Shown here: positions 1-11,189 of the stretch, piece by piece
Layout: each line of letters starts with the position of its first letter
How positions within the stretch are numbered: position 1 is the stretch's first letter
Assembly (NCBI GenBank): GCA_936450465.1
Contig: OW388290.1
Span: 27,765,457 to 27,829,456 of the forward strand
Reading direction: 5' to 3'
Length of the DNA stretch: 64,000 bases
From: Gibbula magus
Taxonomy: Eukaryota > Mollusca > Gastropoda > Trochida > Trochidae
Position numbers and translations under genes: made by a program
The notes under the pieces: generated by a model
What the model was told of the DNA's origin: nothing
The model's database searches: none
What the model saw: only the letters and a program-made list of their open reading frames with translations

Positions 1-189
1 CATTGTGGTAGATGAGCTTAGGTGATTTAGGGTGTAATCCCGTTCTCACGACTGTTTATGTTATCGCAGGCAGAAAGTCCGCAACACCATTCTGGTTGTG
101 CATTTCATAGAATCATGCGAGCATCGGCTTGAACTAGCGGACCTTTGGTTCAACTGCGCCGAAGTTCACTGTAACATTAAACTCAAACC

Positions 190-305
190 TTATTGCATGC
201 AGAACAGTTCTCTACAGCAGACAAAGTTGCCGAACCCTTGGCGGGATTCAAACCCAGGACCTATTGATCCGAAGCCATCACAGGACGAAAGCCTGTAACG
301 CCCAT
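190..305 (-). repeat. tRNA-derived SINE fragment
   Basis: On the minus strand the segment carries a good RNA polymerase III B box, GGTTTGAATCC (positions 254-244), inside a tRNA-like T-arm context. The A-box region is poor and the sequence does not fold into an intact tRNA. A second, more diverged copy lies about 180 bp downstream. The pattern suggests a short interspersed element rather than a working tRNA. Confidence 0.55.
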
Positions 306-364
306 TTTGCCATGAACTAAGATGAAAGTGTGATGTTTGCTTCAGCGAATGACAGGTTAGCATG

Positions 365-470
365 GCACTCACAGTTAACTGCACATAGGGTCGTTCCTTA
401 CTGCTGATAAAAGTTGCTGCAACAGGATTCAAATCCCAGCCCTATTGATTAAAAACAAACCACCACAATG
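365..470 (-). repeat. Second diverged SINE-like copy
   Basis: The stretch around 425-450 repeats the motif order of the previous copy: a cagcaga/ctgctga-like start, then aaagttgc, then a minus-strand B-box-like GGATTTGAATCC, then CTATTGAT. It is truncated on the A-box side and interrupted by an A-rich end. Confidence 0.45.
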
Positions 471-1237
471 TCCCGCCCCAGACACAGTTTGAGATAGAAT
501 TAAGTGTGTTATTAGCTCCGTTAGCTACGAAAATGGTATGTAGTGATTGTAAAGAGTATTTAAGAATGAATGTCGCATAACGATCTTAAACAGAAGATAA
601 TTACGGAGATTATATTTAAAGATAACACGCAACGCACTCTCTCAAAATATCAAGAGTGACGGATATTCAAGAAATTACCGAAAATTGTCATCACTATTGA
701 TCATTTTAAGTGTTATGCCACTTAAGCAAGTGTATAGATTAAGAATTAATGTGTGATGCTCATGATACAATCAACCCTTATATAAAGTAAAGATAGATCG
801 CTTTGACGTTGATTGGATTATGGATATTCAAAATATGTATACATGTACATGCTGAGCAATGTGATACCCAAGGTTACCTTTCTGTTATTTGTTCATGTCG
901 AAGTTTAAAAAATAATATTATTACCACCAAGTTTTAACAATTCATAAGTTGTTCAAAACAGATATTGTTAAGAAATAGAGAATCCCCTCCAAGTGTTTTC
1001 TGATATCAAATATGTCAACATGAGTTGATAAAAGTTACACATATCCGAGGCTTGGCGAGATTCTATTTTTCATCCAAAATCATTCTTCATTACTTTTCAA
1101 GGTGTACATCAATGATCACGAGCTGATGATGATGATGTTATAGCATTGTGACGTCATCATGTTTATGACGGTATATAATTATCATGTCATGTAGTTGACG
1201 GTGACAGGGCATTGTGCAAAATCTACTGCCAAAACGG

Positions 1238-1282
1238 TATCTCCTAGGAGATATTGCTTGATGTCACACAAGCGATATCTCC
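1238..1282. repeat. Overlapping palindrome and hairpin
   Basis: TATCTCCTAGGAGATA (1,238-1,253) is a perfect 16-base palindrome. Its right half also belongs to a 14-bp stem, GGAGATATTGCTTG (1,247-1,260) pairing with CAAGCGATATCTCC (1,269-1,282) with one mismatch and an 8-base loop. The two foldings compete. The hairpin core recurs in weaker form at about 48,537-48,563, so it may be part of a dispersed repeat. Confidence 0.6.
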
Positions 1283-3456
1283 TGTGTAACACAGTTCCGG
1301 ATGATTAACTATCGTCCAGTCGTGTCATATCTGAACAAGGGAAGTAAGGACCTATACGAAAGTTCCATCCCTTAAGGGTATCACTTCATATGTTGAGCTT
1401 TGATGATAATCACGCATAACAATACCGCTATATATATACTTAGTGTATCATTATATTATTGTATATCAACTAGGTTAGATGTTATTTTTCAAGATGACAA
1501 GTGCGAGGGTTGTACTGGTCCCGATGCGACATGCAGCATAGCAATGAAGTTCTGTGGACGTTCCACATAGCCTGAGCACGTGTTGATCAAGGTACTGGCG
1601 CTGACAGACACAGAGAGCTTTACCCCACACACTTTACAATAGTACTAGCAGACTTCACGATCAATCCTCATAGGAGTTAGTGCCGATCTGTTGTCAGCAG
1701 ACACAGAAGTAACGGTATTTGTTATTACAGGCAGTGGAGAGGGACAATGGGTTGGTCTTCTTTCAGTCGGGAATAAGGTCACATTATTGAAGAGTAATTG
1801 TAGGTTGTATTCCCCGATGACTGTGACAGTTAATGAGGTTGAGTCAATGTGATACACAGCACAAAAGACTTCATTATCTATGCATTGAGCCAATGTATTT
1901 GAACAATATCAAACGTAATGACTTCCATAGATTTTACCTTTGCAGCATCAGCTTTACTGTAATGACAAACGACAACAGGAGTGTAGAGCAAAAACGCCAT
2001 TTTCACTGAATAAAACCAACCGTTCTAAAACGTGAGCGAAATGTGAAACACAGCGGTGTTCTACATACGTATAATTAAGTTTCAACTTGGATATCATCTG
2101 TGGAGTTGTTAATTAAAAGCTTCAGCTTCTCCACGTTATACTCAGTATCTACTGCATGTTAAGTATCATGGAGTTGAATATTGGGTTATTAAAGGATCTA
2201 TGAATCGATACGGCTCATAATACCATGATTTTTATTTTGTTTTGTTATAGTTATTTTATGCCCAGGTTTTATGGGGAAATCTAAATTATGGATTTCTCTC
2301 AACAAAAGAGTCCAAGAGTCATTAGTTGATTGTTTATAAGGACGTTATGTCCATCCGTTTTAATCTTTCCGCTCACTTATTTTGCAATAAAATTAGTTTA
2401 CGTTTTCTTGAGTGAACATTGTGAAATAAGGCAGACATATTACCAGTCGAAAAGCGTCTCAGCGCAAAACCTACCATTTTAGATGGAGCATTACATTTTT
2501 GTTCGGTGGCCTTGAATTACATAAACGTTCAGCGAACAGTTTTCGTTACTAATTTACTATATCCAAGCAAAATAGGTATTACTAATAATAAAATATTATC
2601 ACATGCGTAAACTTATTTGATATTGATTTTACGTAAATCAGCGCATAGATAGAAAACTCATGTTATTAAGTTTCGGTTCCCAAACACGTTTTGACCCATT
2701 TTGTTGCATAAAGACTCGAATGGATTGTTTGTCGAAAGTAAATTCTAACCTATGTGAATGGGATATCAATCAAGCATAATTCTGAACCTTTCATTTTTAA
2801 AATATACTTCGTTTCTTTTGTTCAATACAAAACAAAAACATGTTTTATATTCTAGATAGTTGTACATCAGATCCATAACAGTATGTATAGTTTTGAATTT
2901 CATGAAGTAAAACAACTAAACTAAAACGGACTAAACATAACATAATCTAATAACTGATCAAACATGATTGTTAATTGAAATAATGATATTGATTATACGA
3001 CGAGTTTCTTTAAAATCAAACTACATTATTATAAAGAAATTACAAATATGCATGGATTGTTTGATGTGTGTATGTATGTAATGTTAATGATATATTTATT
3101 TCAAAACATTGACTTACTTTTTATATAATAATTGATACATCGATATTGCAATCCCACACAAGAGCTAGAGCATTTCACTATTCCATGATACCCCAAGGTA
3201 GTGTCCCAATAATAACGAAATAATAAGTCGTTCACCTGACTCTTAATTTGATCTCCAAGCACTGTTCTGTACAGTTCATGCAAATTCGAAACTCATTTTA
3301 GAGCAAAATAACCTTTGGTTAGATGTCAATTCTCCCTTAAGCATTTTTAAAATGTGTTTATGATCAATTTAAATACCGATATTTTATCAAAACGACTGCA
3401 GCTTAGTTTCAACTGAAACATGTTCTTAACGTTAAGCGTCAAGCAGGTTTATTTAA

Positions 3457-3828
3457 ATGACACTTCAAGGTAGGGATTGTCCTCAAAAGGGCAGAACAAG
3501 CATTATTTATTTACTGTGTACGACAACAGATAATATCTTCTTTCATCTGGATGACTTCAAGTCTCTCTTTTTCACCTTACACTTGGGAACTGATCTTGAA
3601 AACAAAACCGGTCTGGTAGCTAAGTGTCGACACTGTCGAATTGGTTCGCGTGCTAGAAGTCCCCTGGGTGCCTACAAAGGCCTACCTAGCAGACGTGGAA
3701 GGCAGGAGCACAATACATTAGAACAATTACTCCGAGAAGACAGAGCACCAAGGCGGAAAGAATTAATCAACTCATCAAGAGAACGTTGCGTGTTTCACAG
3801 CCTGTCAATCTTATCGTATGATTTGTAA
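3457..3828 (+). other. Unassigned open frame of 123 codons
   Basis: The last 70 codons are richer in charged residues than the surroundings (RRGRQEHNTLEQLLRED, RAPRRKELINSSRERC) and the DNA is less AT-rich than its flanks. I recognise no domain. The first half reads like ordinary AT-rich noise, so if anything is coding it is the part from about 3,610 on, possibly one exon or a mobile-element remnant. It lies antisense to the receptor gene's downstream region. Confidence 0.22.
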
Positions 3829-4479
3829 TTTGTTATATTGCTAGTATACACATACCAGGGGAAGGTGGTGTAGTGTTTTGGACGGGGTCGTTTGGTAACT
3901 AATGAACTGACAAATGTAAATAGCTTTCTTTTCGTTAAGAGCTGTCATTGCTGTATTGTCTTTCTATTATGTATTAATGACTACGTTTATTTCATTGTGT
4001 GACTCTTCAACGATTATACAGATAATGTTAACTATTTGTTATAATCATTTAGTGTATTGAGTTTGTTCTTGTTATAAAGCGTCAATACGATATTGTGATA
4101 CATAAACTATACGACGATAAACAGTGAAATGCAAGTAACCTTGTGCTATTCTAAGCTTAGGATGTAAAGAACAAAACAGCCACGACATCAGATCGCGTTG
4201 AGGGACTAAACTTTGTCAATGATTAAATATTGAAGTATTGTATACCATTGTCTGAATACAATACCATAAGGAAACGCCATTTTAACATTTAATGAACATT
4301 CTGAATTACCTTTGCTTTGCGAGGATTGATTGAACCTGACAAATCTTGTTTAAACATAAAAAATGTATTACTCATATGGTTGAAAATAACTGAGTTCATA
4401 TTGTTGATATGAGCACAGGTGCACATATCACGTTTGTCTAGCAACCATTGATTCACGATTCACGACTTCCCGTATTCCG

Positions 4480-4870
4480 TCGTCTATGACGTCATAAAAT
4501 TATTGTTCTTGGCGTCACTGCAGCTTGCCGTCTCAAGAGAAGTGGGTCATTTTCTGACTAATTCTACGGGATTCAAATGGAATGGAATGGGTAATAAAAC
4601 ATTTTTGCACTAGAAAGTGTGTCATTTGACTTTTACGAAACTCGTGCAAATTTACGTACAACCCTCACTCTCGCTCGGGCATTACAACAATTCACACTCG
4701 TTTCGTAAAGATCATCTGACACCCTTCCTCGGGTAATACTCTCTATTTATTACCTACGAGGGCAATCATATGGAGGTTAATATTTTTCACACGATACAAT
4801 ATATCACTTGGTCATGGAGATATGACGTCATAAACAATGTCATGACGTCACTCTCTTCTATGACCTTGTG
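4480..4870. repeat. Palindromic (MITE-like) element with TGACGTCA sites
   Basis: Nested inverted arms are visible: GGTAATAAA (4,590-4,598) against TTTATTACC (4,746-4,754), and a longer imperfect pair at about 4,617-4,645 against 4,695-4,723 sharing TTTACGAAAC. Flanking copies of TATGACGTCATA occur at 4,485-4,496 and 4,821-4,832. The arrangement suggests a foldback repeat. TGACGTCA is also the CREB-type site, but here it goes with the repeat. Confidence 0.5.
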
Positions 4871-5138
4871 TTCTAAATACAATGACGGCGAGTAGAAGCC
4901 TATGCTTGAAGGTCGATCTTATACGGAATGTTCTCAATTCCTTAACTTTGATAATAAATAGAACATTAGTCATGTCTATGTCATTCTATGTTTTACGACA
5001 CTGAAGTCTGAATATTGGTGTATTCAGATATATTCAGACACTTATGCCGTAAACACATTATCACATAGACACGAATATAGTATCCCCTATTGATTTTGCA
5101 TCCCATAGACAGTACTAGACATTTGACGTCATACTTAC

Positions 5139-5225
5139 CTATTAATGGTATGGAGGCTGCAGCCTTGGGCGTGTAGTCAGCCAGTAGTAACAGCAGTACG
5201 AAGAAAGCCAAAAATATATTCATAC
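5139..5225 (-). CDS. nAChR-like subunit, exon 5: pore-lining TM2
   Basis: This 87-nt exon lies between a TTTTGCAG acceptor (AG at 5,227-5,226) and a GTAAGT donor (5,138-5,133). Its GT start completes the Gly codon left open by exon 4, giving LQLG followed by MNIFLAFFVLLLLLAD and YTPKAAASIPLI. That is the TM2 helix and the TM2-TM3 loop of a nicotinic receptor; the closing SIPLIG matches the conserved PLIG just before TM3. Taken alone the reading looks like a signal peptide with its own Met, but phase, position and the PLIG ending show it is internal. By the usual pore numbering with Lys at 0', Leu is at 9', Gln at 2', Asn at 6' and Asp at 20'. The exon ends in phase 1; the TM3 exon was not found in this window. 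Confidence 0.93.
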
Positions 5226-6394
5226 CTGCAAAACCATTAATTTATTAAGTTTATAACTATATGAAAGGTATATAAAGAACATGCAAGTGTAAACATCTAA
5301 GATAATTTAGGGAACATAACGTCATGTTTTGTTGCTTCGAGGGAACGTTGTGTACATCAAAGCTATGAACAAACGGACACACAAATGAAGACATGACTAA
5401 CACTAGTTTCATGAATTGCAAAGTATCTAAGTAGTTATAAGACAAACATATAGAATAATACTGTTTGAGACTTATTCACATGGTTATGAAAACTGGAATA
5501 AACCGGTAGTTTATAAATCAGTAGGAGTTACCACTATGCAAAGTGCAACAGTTTGTAACCTTAATCTGTAATACTTAAGAGCATTATGGAAATTTAATTG
5601 GTAACAAAATGAAGGTTTGAGAAAAACATAATGCATGGCACTCAAATCGCAAATTATGCATATAACTTTGGAAGGAAGACAAGTTTAAAACTTTACGAAA
5701 GTTAAAATTAGATCATAAGGTGAATAGATATTTTTGGATTATAAAGGATCTCAATGTCGGAGATATGCAAAGCATGACCTCTACTGAAACATGTGAAAAC
5801 AATTGCATAAACTTGCAAATTAGACCATAAATGATTAATCTCTCAAAAATACGCGACAGCGGCATCGAGTTATTATATTCTATAAAAGAATGTTTCGGAA
5901 TAATTTCATCTGAGACAAACAATGTATGCAATGCAGTTACAAAATTCGGAAAATGTGCAAATGGTATGTTAACTATGTTATAGATGATAAATGTCTTCAA
6001 AGGTACTACTATCTAGTGAATATATTATAAGCATTAACACATATTCAAATCAAATCAAAGAGGGCAACTTTTCTTCAAAAGGCACAGGACAATCCAATAA
6101 ATGTATGTTTATAATATAAAGAGTGTCTGACAACAGACATAATGGTGCATATAACATATGGACAGACTAAGTGATGTCACTCATACAACACGTATGCGGG
6201 GTGTTAATAAGATGAATTTGATTATCACTAAAACTAAACAATATCATTAAATTATCGATTATAAGGCTGTAATGAATATCAAATATCGTTTTGTTTCAAA
6301 GTGCATTTATCGTACATGTGATATCTAATTGTCATCTTAATTTGCAAGAATCTGTGGTCGTATAAGCGATTCTATCCGCCTGTAGATTGCTCAC
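5226..6394 (-). other. Intron 4 of the receptor gene
   Basis: The intron of 1,169 nt opens with GTGAGC and closes with TTTTGCAG on the minus strand. It is AT-rich. The open frames within it have no supporting pattern, and I see no repeat of note. Confidence 0.85.
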
Positions 6395-6849
6395 CCAGCT
6401 GCAGCTTAGCGGGCGACTCTGGTGGCACCCAGAATATAACCAAGGTGAGCAGCGACAGCAGGATACAGGGCAGGATGAGAATGAACGTGTAGAAGGCCAC
6501 TCTACGGCGAATGCGCAAGGTAAATTTAAGATCCGGATAAGGTTCAGGACAACATTGGTAGTATTTGACGTTCTTTTTGGCAAAGTTTCCAATAAGATCC
6601 CATTCATTGCTGTGCATAAAGTCACTAAGGTCCATGGACTGTGTTCCCCCGACGAAGTCAATGTCCACCTTGTTCCCGTTGTAAGTCCAGGAACCAAACT
6701 TGAGGGTGCATTCCTGGGAATCAAAGGGGAAGAGGAGTGTGTCGAAGGAACAGGAACTGTTCAGAATTGCTTGTGGCATCCACAGCAACTCTCCAGTGTT
6801 CTGGACGACGACAAGTGCTTCTCTCTGCTCCCGTAACCGGTCGTCAGCA
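6395..6849 (-). CDS. nAChR-like subunit, exon 4: Cys-loop, loops B and C, TM1
   Basis: A TTGCAG acceptor (AG at 6,851-6,850) and a GTGAGC donor (6,394-6,389) bound 455 nt, read as one base, 151 codons and one base. Visible in order are: ADDRLREQ; the Cys-loop CSFDTLLFPFDSQEC (Cys 164 and 178, 13 residues apart); FGSWTYNG with the loop B Trp (185); and YYQCCPEPYPD with adjacent Cys 230-231 and Tyr 228 and 235, the loop C signature of alpha-type subunits. TM1 follows (about 249-271: FYTFILILPC, then LSLLTLVIFW), then PPESPAKLQLG entering the pore helix. The full aromatic acetylcholine box appears intact. The PAK triplet stands where cation-selective subunits have GEK. The reading past 6,395 ending in EQSTGG is intron and is not part of the protein. 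Confidence 0.96.
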
Positions 6850-7179
6850 CTGCAATAGGAAACGGTACATCTCGGGTTATATCTTGGGATATAAATTCTG
6901 AAACAATACCCGACAAGCGATAACTCGGCAAGGCTTTTACAACTGAGGAACTGTACATTGAAAACGGTACATTTTAGTATTATTCTTGATATACATTCTG
7001 AAACAATACATGACAAGAGATATCTGGACAAAGCTTTTACAATATTTAAATATAATTTACCGTAGAGGATATGTAGATATTGAGAAAAACATCATGGTGG
7101 TGACACTGATGTACGCTGTAATTCATGGTTTCAGAGGCGAAACGATTCCGAAATCATACAGTATTATCAAACAACTTAC
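6850..7179 (-). other. Intron 3 of the receptor gene
   Basis: A short intron of 330 nt, GTAAGT to TTGCAG. It contains an internal near-duplication of the exon 4 acceptor region: the AACGGTACAT motif recurs at about 6,870 and 6,963, each followed by a similar ATATA-C-ATTCTGAAACAATAC stretch, a local tandem repeat with a period of roughly 95 bp. Confidence 0.75.
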
Positions 7180-7289
7180 AAATTGTAGAGAAAGATGTCT
7201 GGCAGCCAGATCTTGTCAGAAGGTACTCGGACACTCGTGATGTTGTCGTGTTTTAAAGGATTCCAGCGGAGTAGATTATCCTTCCACGT
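7180..7289 (-). CDS. nAChR-like subunit, exon 3: loop D tryptophan to loop A tyrosine
   Basis: This 110-nt exon is too short to appear as a long open frame. It begins after a CTAG acceptor (AG at 7,291-7,290) and ends before a GTAAGT donor (7,179-7,174). It encodes 36 codons plus two bases. It opens with TWKDNLLRWNP, the receptor motif W.D..L.W.P that carries the loop D Trp (residue 96), and closes with IWLPDIFLYN, the W.PDI.LYN motif with the loop A Tyr (residue 129). A possible N-glycosylation site, NIT, is at residue 110. Phase 0 at the start matches exon 2. The two trailing T bases join the first T of exon 4 to give Phe, producing LYNFADDR, normal for the family. Confidence 0.93.
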
Positions 7290-10200
7290 CTAGTGACAGA
7301 TTGATGGAAATATGTAAAAAATATTTATAAAATGAAATGTTTGAAAAAAAACAAAAAACATGCGACAACAATGATTATCAAATAAAGAGTAAAAACTGTG
7401 TTTCCTTGTATGTTGTAGATGTCACCTTTAAGAAACGATGGCAATACAGTTCATATTTGTATTTGTTTTCTTTGATATTAATTCTAACGTAATAATTTAA
7501 GCATTTGAAATATTGAATTGTTAGTCAGTGTATGGTGAATTAACATCAGTACAAGTTGAACAAGTAATTGATGACATGATCCCCTGCTACCAATAACCAA
7601 GTCAAAATTGCAACGCATGGGCCACAATTTAATAGGTGGTTGAGCATTAACAGAAACATGACGTAGTTTCATCTTCTGTGTTCAGTGAGGTTCATGATAA
7701 TTTTCATCATAACTGTGACAAAAAAGTAAAGTTTACAGTGACAAGCTCAAAATACAGGTTCCATTGCCGAAAAACTTACAATGCTTCTCCAAAGTCATTT
7801 GAGCATTGCCTCAAACAGCTTTGTGTAACATGAAAAACAATATGTGGAAAACCTTATGCAGTTTCCTATGTTGAACATTTAAAGTTTCGCTGTGACCTTG
7901 AAAATAATGTCACCAAATTCTAATGAAGACTTCGTGTACGATATGGAGAAAACCCATTGAACGGTTCTTGAAATAGACCACTAACAGGGTTAAGATTAAT
8001 ATCAATGTCACCAAAATAAAGTTAGCTCTGCCTTTTCGTTGGAGAACTTGTGTAAGTTACAACAACATTATGTATAATCCAAAGAACGGTTTTTGAAGTT
8101 TCATCCTTCAACTTGAAATGAAGGACAATGTAAAACTTTATCGGAATATTACTTTGACTGTGGATAACCTACTAAACTCACGTGCGAAAGAAACGTCCCC
8201 ACATTTTGAAAACAGTATAAAATGAAATATTGATGTCGGAGAAAGTAGATTTTGAATGTATTTGGTAGCCACATGTTTTGTAAAGAAGTATTCACAATTT
8301 TTATTTTTACATCTGTTCAAATAGACATGGGGTGCTAAAATCGTGTTTTAAAGATGTTTTTGGCCCACAATATTTGGTATTTATTTTAAAACATTGAAGT
8401 AGAAATTTAATTAATTAAAGATAATATCGACATAAATAACCTTCTTTGATTTAAATTTGTTGTTGCGTCATTACTGTAGGACGTCACAAAACAAGCTTTT
8501 TGGCTTTTGAGGCTTCTATCTCGTCAAGTTGAGGAGATTCCAAAACGACCATTTCTTAAAACTTGTGTTTCTCAGAGTTATGAATAGATAATGTTTTGAA
8601 AGTTCACATTTTGTATTGTTGGGTTCTGAAGATATGATGTAACGCTGTTTCAGTCGCATTTATCGCCCGTCGATTGAAATATCTTGTATTTAGTATGGGG
8701 ACGTTTCTTTTGCACTTGAGTTTATGTGCAAAATATGTAAAGAATCCATTGAAAGTTTCGTTGAATCTAATTCGTACATACGGACAGAACTATTTTCGCC
8801 AGGTCGATCTTAATGCGCTGTGGGTGATATTTAAGTGTATTCACTTCGTTAACTTGATATACACTTTGACTTGTTTTGTTTATAAGACGAAATATAAGAC
8901 ATGTTGAAAGAGTCACTTTGGAAAACAGAAAAGCTGTAAAGAACGCACTATATATACTTATAAGGAATAGGTATTGCTATAATCACATCAATATCCTTAT
9001 ACTTATTCTTGACAGTAAACATCGTACATGTACTGGACAAAATAAGTTAGGGTTAGTGAATGTTTTATCATTAATATTTCACCAGTGTGTCAAGTAATAT
9101 ATATTTCACTATCCATAATTTTAAAATGTCAAAATATCCGTAACTATTTTTGTCTAGATACGGGGTATGTTTATTTATTGGAGAACTGTATGTAGATGCG
9201 ACCAAATAGCGCTAACAACCAACAAGGAAGCCAGATGGCCGACTACGTCCCACAGTTGTACCTCGGTCACCTTTATATCTTTCTAATTGTGGTCCAGGCA
9301 TTGTCATTTCCATCTTAATTTACTAATGGTGTCCTGGCAGATGTATTGACTAATCTACTTATGGGTTCGTTCCTCACGTGTAATTCTCTTTATAGCTGTA
9401 CTTTGGCGTAAAATTCAATCTGAATGAATACAAAGACATCATTCATTATTGTTCTGACATGCCAGGAAGCTCTAAAGCCATCTGATGTTTTGTTGATGGA
9501 ACTCAGAGCATCAACGGTCTGAATTATGGACAGAAGACAGTTTGCGGGTTCAGTAGACAAAAACAATTCATTGGCGTAGATTATGTTAATATGATAAAAT
9601 CCACCTTCTCTGAGTTCTTCTGACGTACACACCACTGACATTTTATACATAAAAGCAGCGCTGTCTGTAGCCGGATGAAAAATATCTTATTATTAATCAG
9701 AAATGAATTTTTTATGATGGTTGTATATGACAGTATGATAAGCAATGTCATATCTACTATATACGCAAGATGCCAGTGATGTTCATTAAACATGCATGCT
9801 AGGGTCTGAGGGTTCGAGTTTCTAAAGTAAGAAATTGTCTCTTCACGGCACCGTAGAAGGTAAACTGGGGTGGGGTTTGACGAATATACTAAATATTCAG
9901 TGACATTTCTTGAATGCATCACATGCTCAAAGTAAGAACTATTCATGTTTTATGTCTAACGTAGTCAATGTTGCGATGACGATTATCACTATATGTATTT
10001 AAACGTAATATTCTAACATTAATGGAATGTATTCAACGCGGGATATAGGACTTGACGGTTTTAATGTTTTACAATCAATTTGAAATGATTCGAAGTTAAC
10101 TGAAATTTAAATTACATCAGATGGGCATTAAGGTCAATTTCTGTGTTCTCTATCCAATTTATTTTTCACATTAATTCAATTTGAAGTACTAATTTGAGCT

Positions 10201-11189
10201 TCATCATGATTTAGAAAGTTTCAGTTACACGGTGATTGTAAGTGAACGCCCAAATATCACTGACACGCTTAATACTATGGAATAGATCACAGTTTAATGT
10301 AATCCAAGAAAACCAAAACTATTTTTTAACAAATACACTTGAGACCAATCTAACATTGTTTATCTTCAATGTCAAATTATTTAAGAAACATTACTCTTAG
10401 AATACTGATGAAAATCCCTGCAGTATGATGGTAGCGATATTAATATCGACAGTCAATACGTATCATGTACTAATTACTTTGCCACTGGGTGGGGCAAACA
10501 GCAACATGTTATATGTTGAACGCATATTTTTTTCTGTAATTAGTACAGCAACATATTTACGAGCAACATAACTATTTACACAGAATATGCCTTGCATCAA
10601 CAGTTGACTGATTTATTGGAAACATATTCGAGTAATCTACGCCAAACTAAACAAGCGCTAGGTTGGGCCGAGTTGAGACCGAGGTATGCAATGATAAATG
10701 TCATGTTGCAACATTTTTATCACATATCACACTTTTTCCAAAAGCAAAACAACGGGTAGAGTTTGGAAAAGTTAACATATTATGTTAAACGAATTAAACG
10801 AAAATAACGATACGGATACAATTAGCGGGATATACTGTTTTGAAAAGCAATAGCAAGCCGAGCCATTTATACAATTTACAAAGCCATTAATACTAATGCA
10901 GATTTAATTATGTGAATAAAAAAAGAACGGAATTACTCTGACTCTATGTCGCCTATGACGTAACGTTACCCTGAGTTAGCTAGCGTGCCCGTTAGATAAC
11001 GTTATTCTAAAGCTGACATTGATATGAATTTCCGGACTGGACTGATATGGCTGATATGTATTTTCGGACCGGGCAACCGGTTGCTGTGTCCTTACCACTA
11101 TCATATATACAGCCAATATCATTGATAGGTATGTGATAAATAGATGTTGTCTATACACATGTCGTGTATAAGTAACATGAACTACTTAC
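7290..11189 (-). other. Intron 2 of the receptor gene
   Basis: A 3.9-kb intron, AT-rich throughout. Open frames at 8,138-8,320, 8,674-8,907 and 9,390-9,946 show no domain pattern or codon signal. A less AT-rich patch at about 9,190-9,300 reads openly on the minus strand but ends in stops and was not assigned. Nothing else was recognised. Confidence 0.75.

Larger units (their letters stand above)
1..5138. other. Intron 5 of the receptor gene or sequence beyond it; no TM3-TM4 exon recognised
   Basis: I searched the minus strand for a TM3 exon (about YY.x.NM followed by a hydrophobic helix) and a TM4 end, and saw none. The interval is AT-rich and holds two SINE-like fragments near the left edge, a small palindrome cluster at 1,238-1,282, an unassigned plus-strand open frame at 3,457-3,828 and a palindromic element at about 4,480-4,870. 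Otherwise I see nothing supportable. An open frame at 1,645-1,893 (minus) has no receptor pattern or convincing splice sites. Confidence 0.6.

Noticed and set aside
1645..1893. 82-codon minus-strand frame considered for the TM3-TM4 end of the receptor
   Set aside because: No transmembrane helix of the right kind, no PLIG continuation and no good splice sites.
4993..5223. Minus-strand frame starting MNIFLAFFVLLLLLAD as the signal peptide of a separate gene
   Set aside because: The acceptor two bases before the Met, phase match to exon 4 and the SIPLIG ending identify it as the TM2 exon; sequence after 5,139 is intron.
6387..6836. 149-codon plus-strand frame
   Set aside because: Antisense shadow of receptor exon 4.
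9201..9300. Minus-strand reading DIKVTEVQLWDVVGHLASLL as an exon of the receptor
   Set aside because: Does not match the required W.D..L.W motif or phase; the true exon 3 is at 7,289-7,180.
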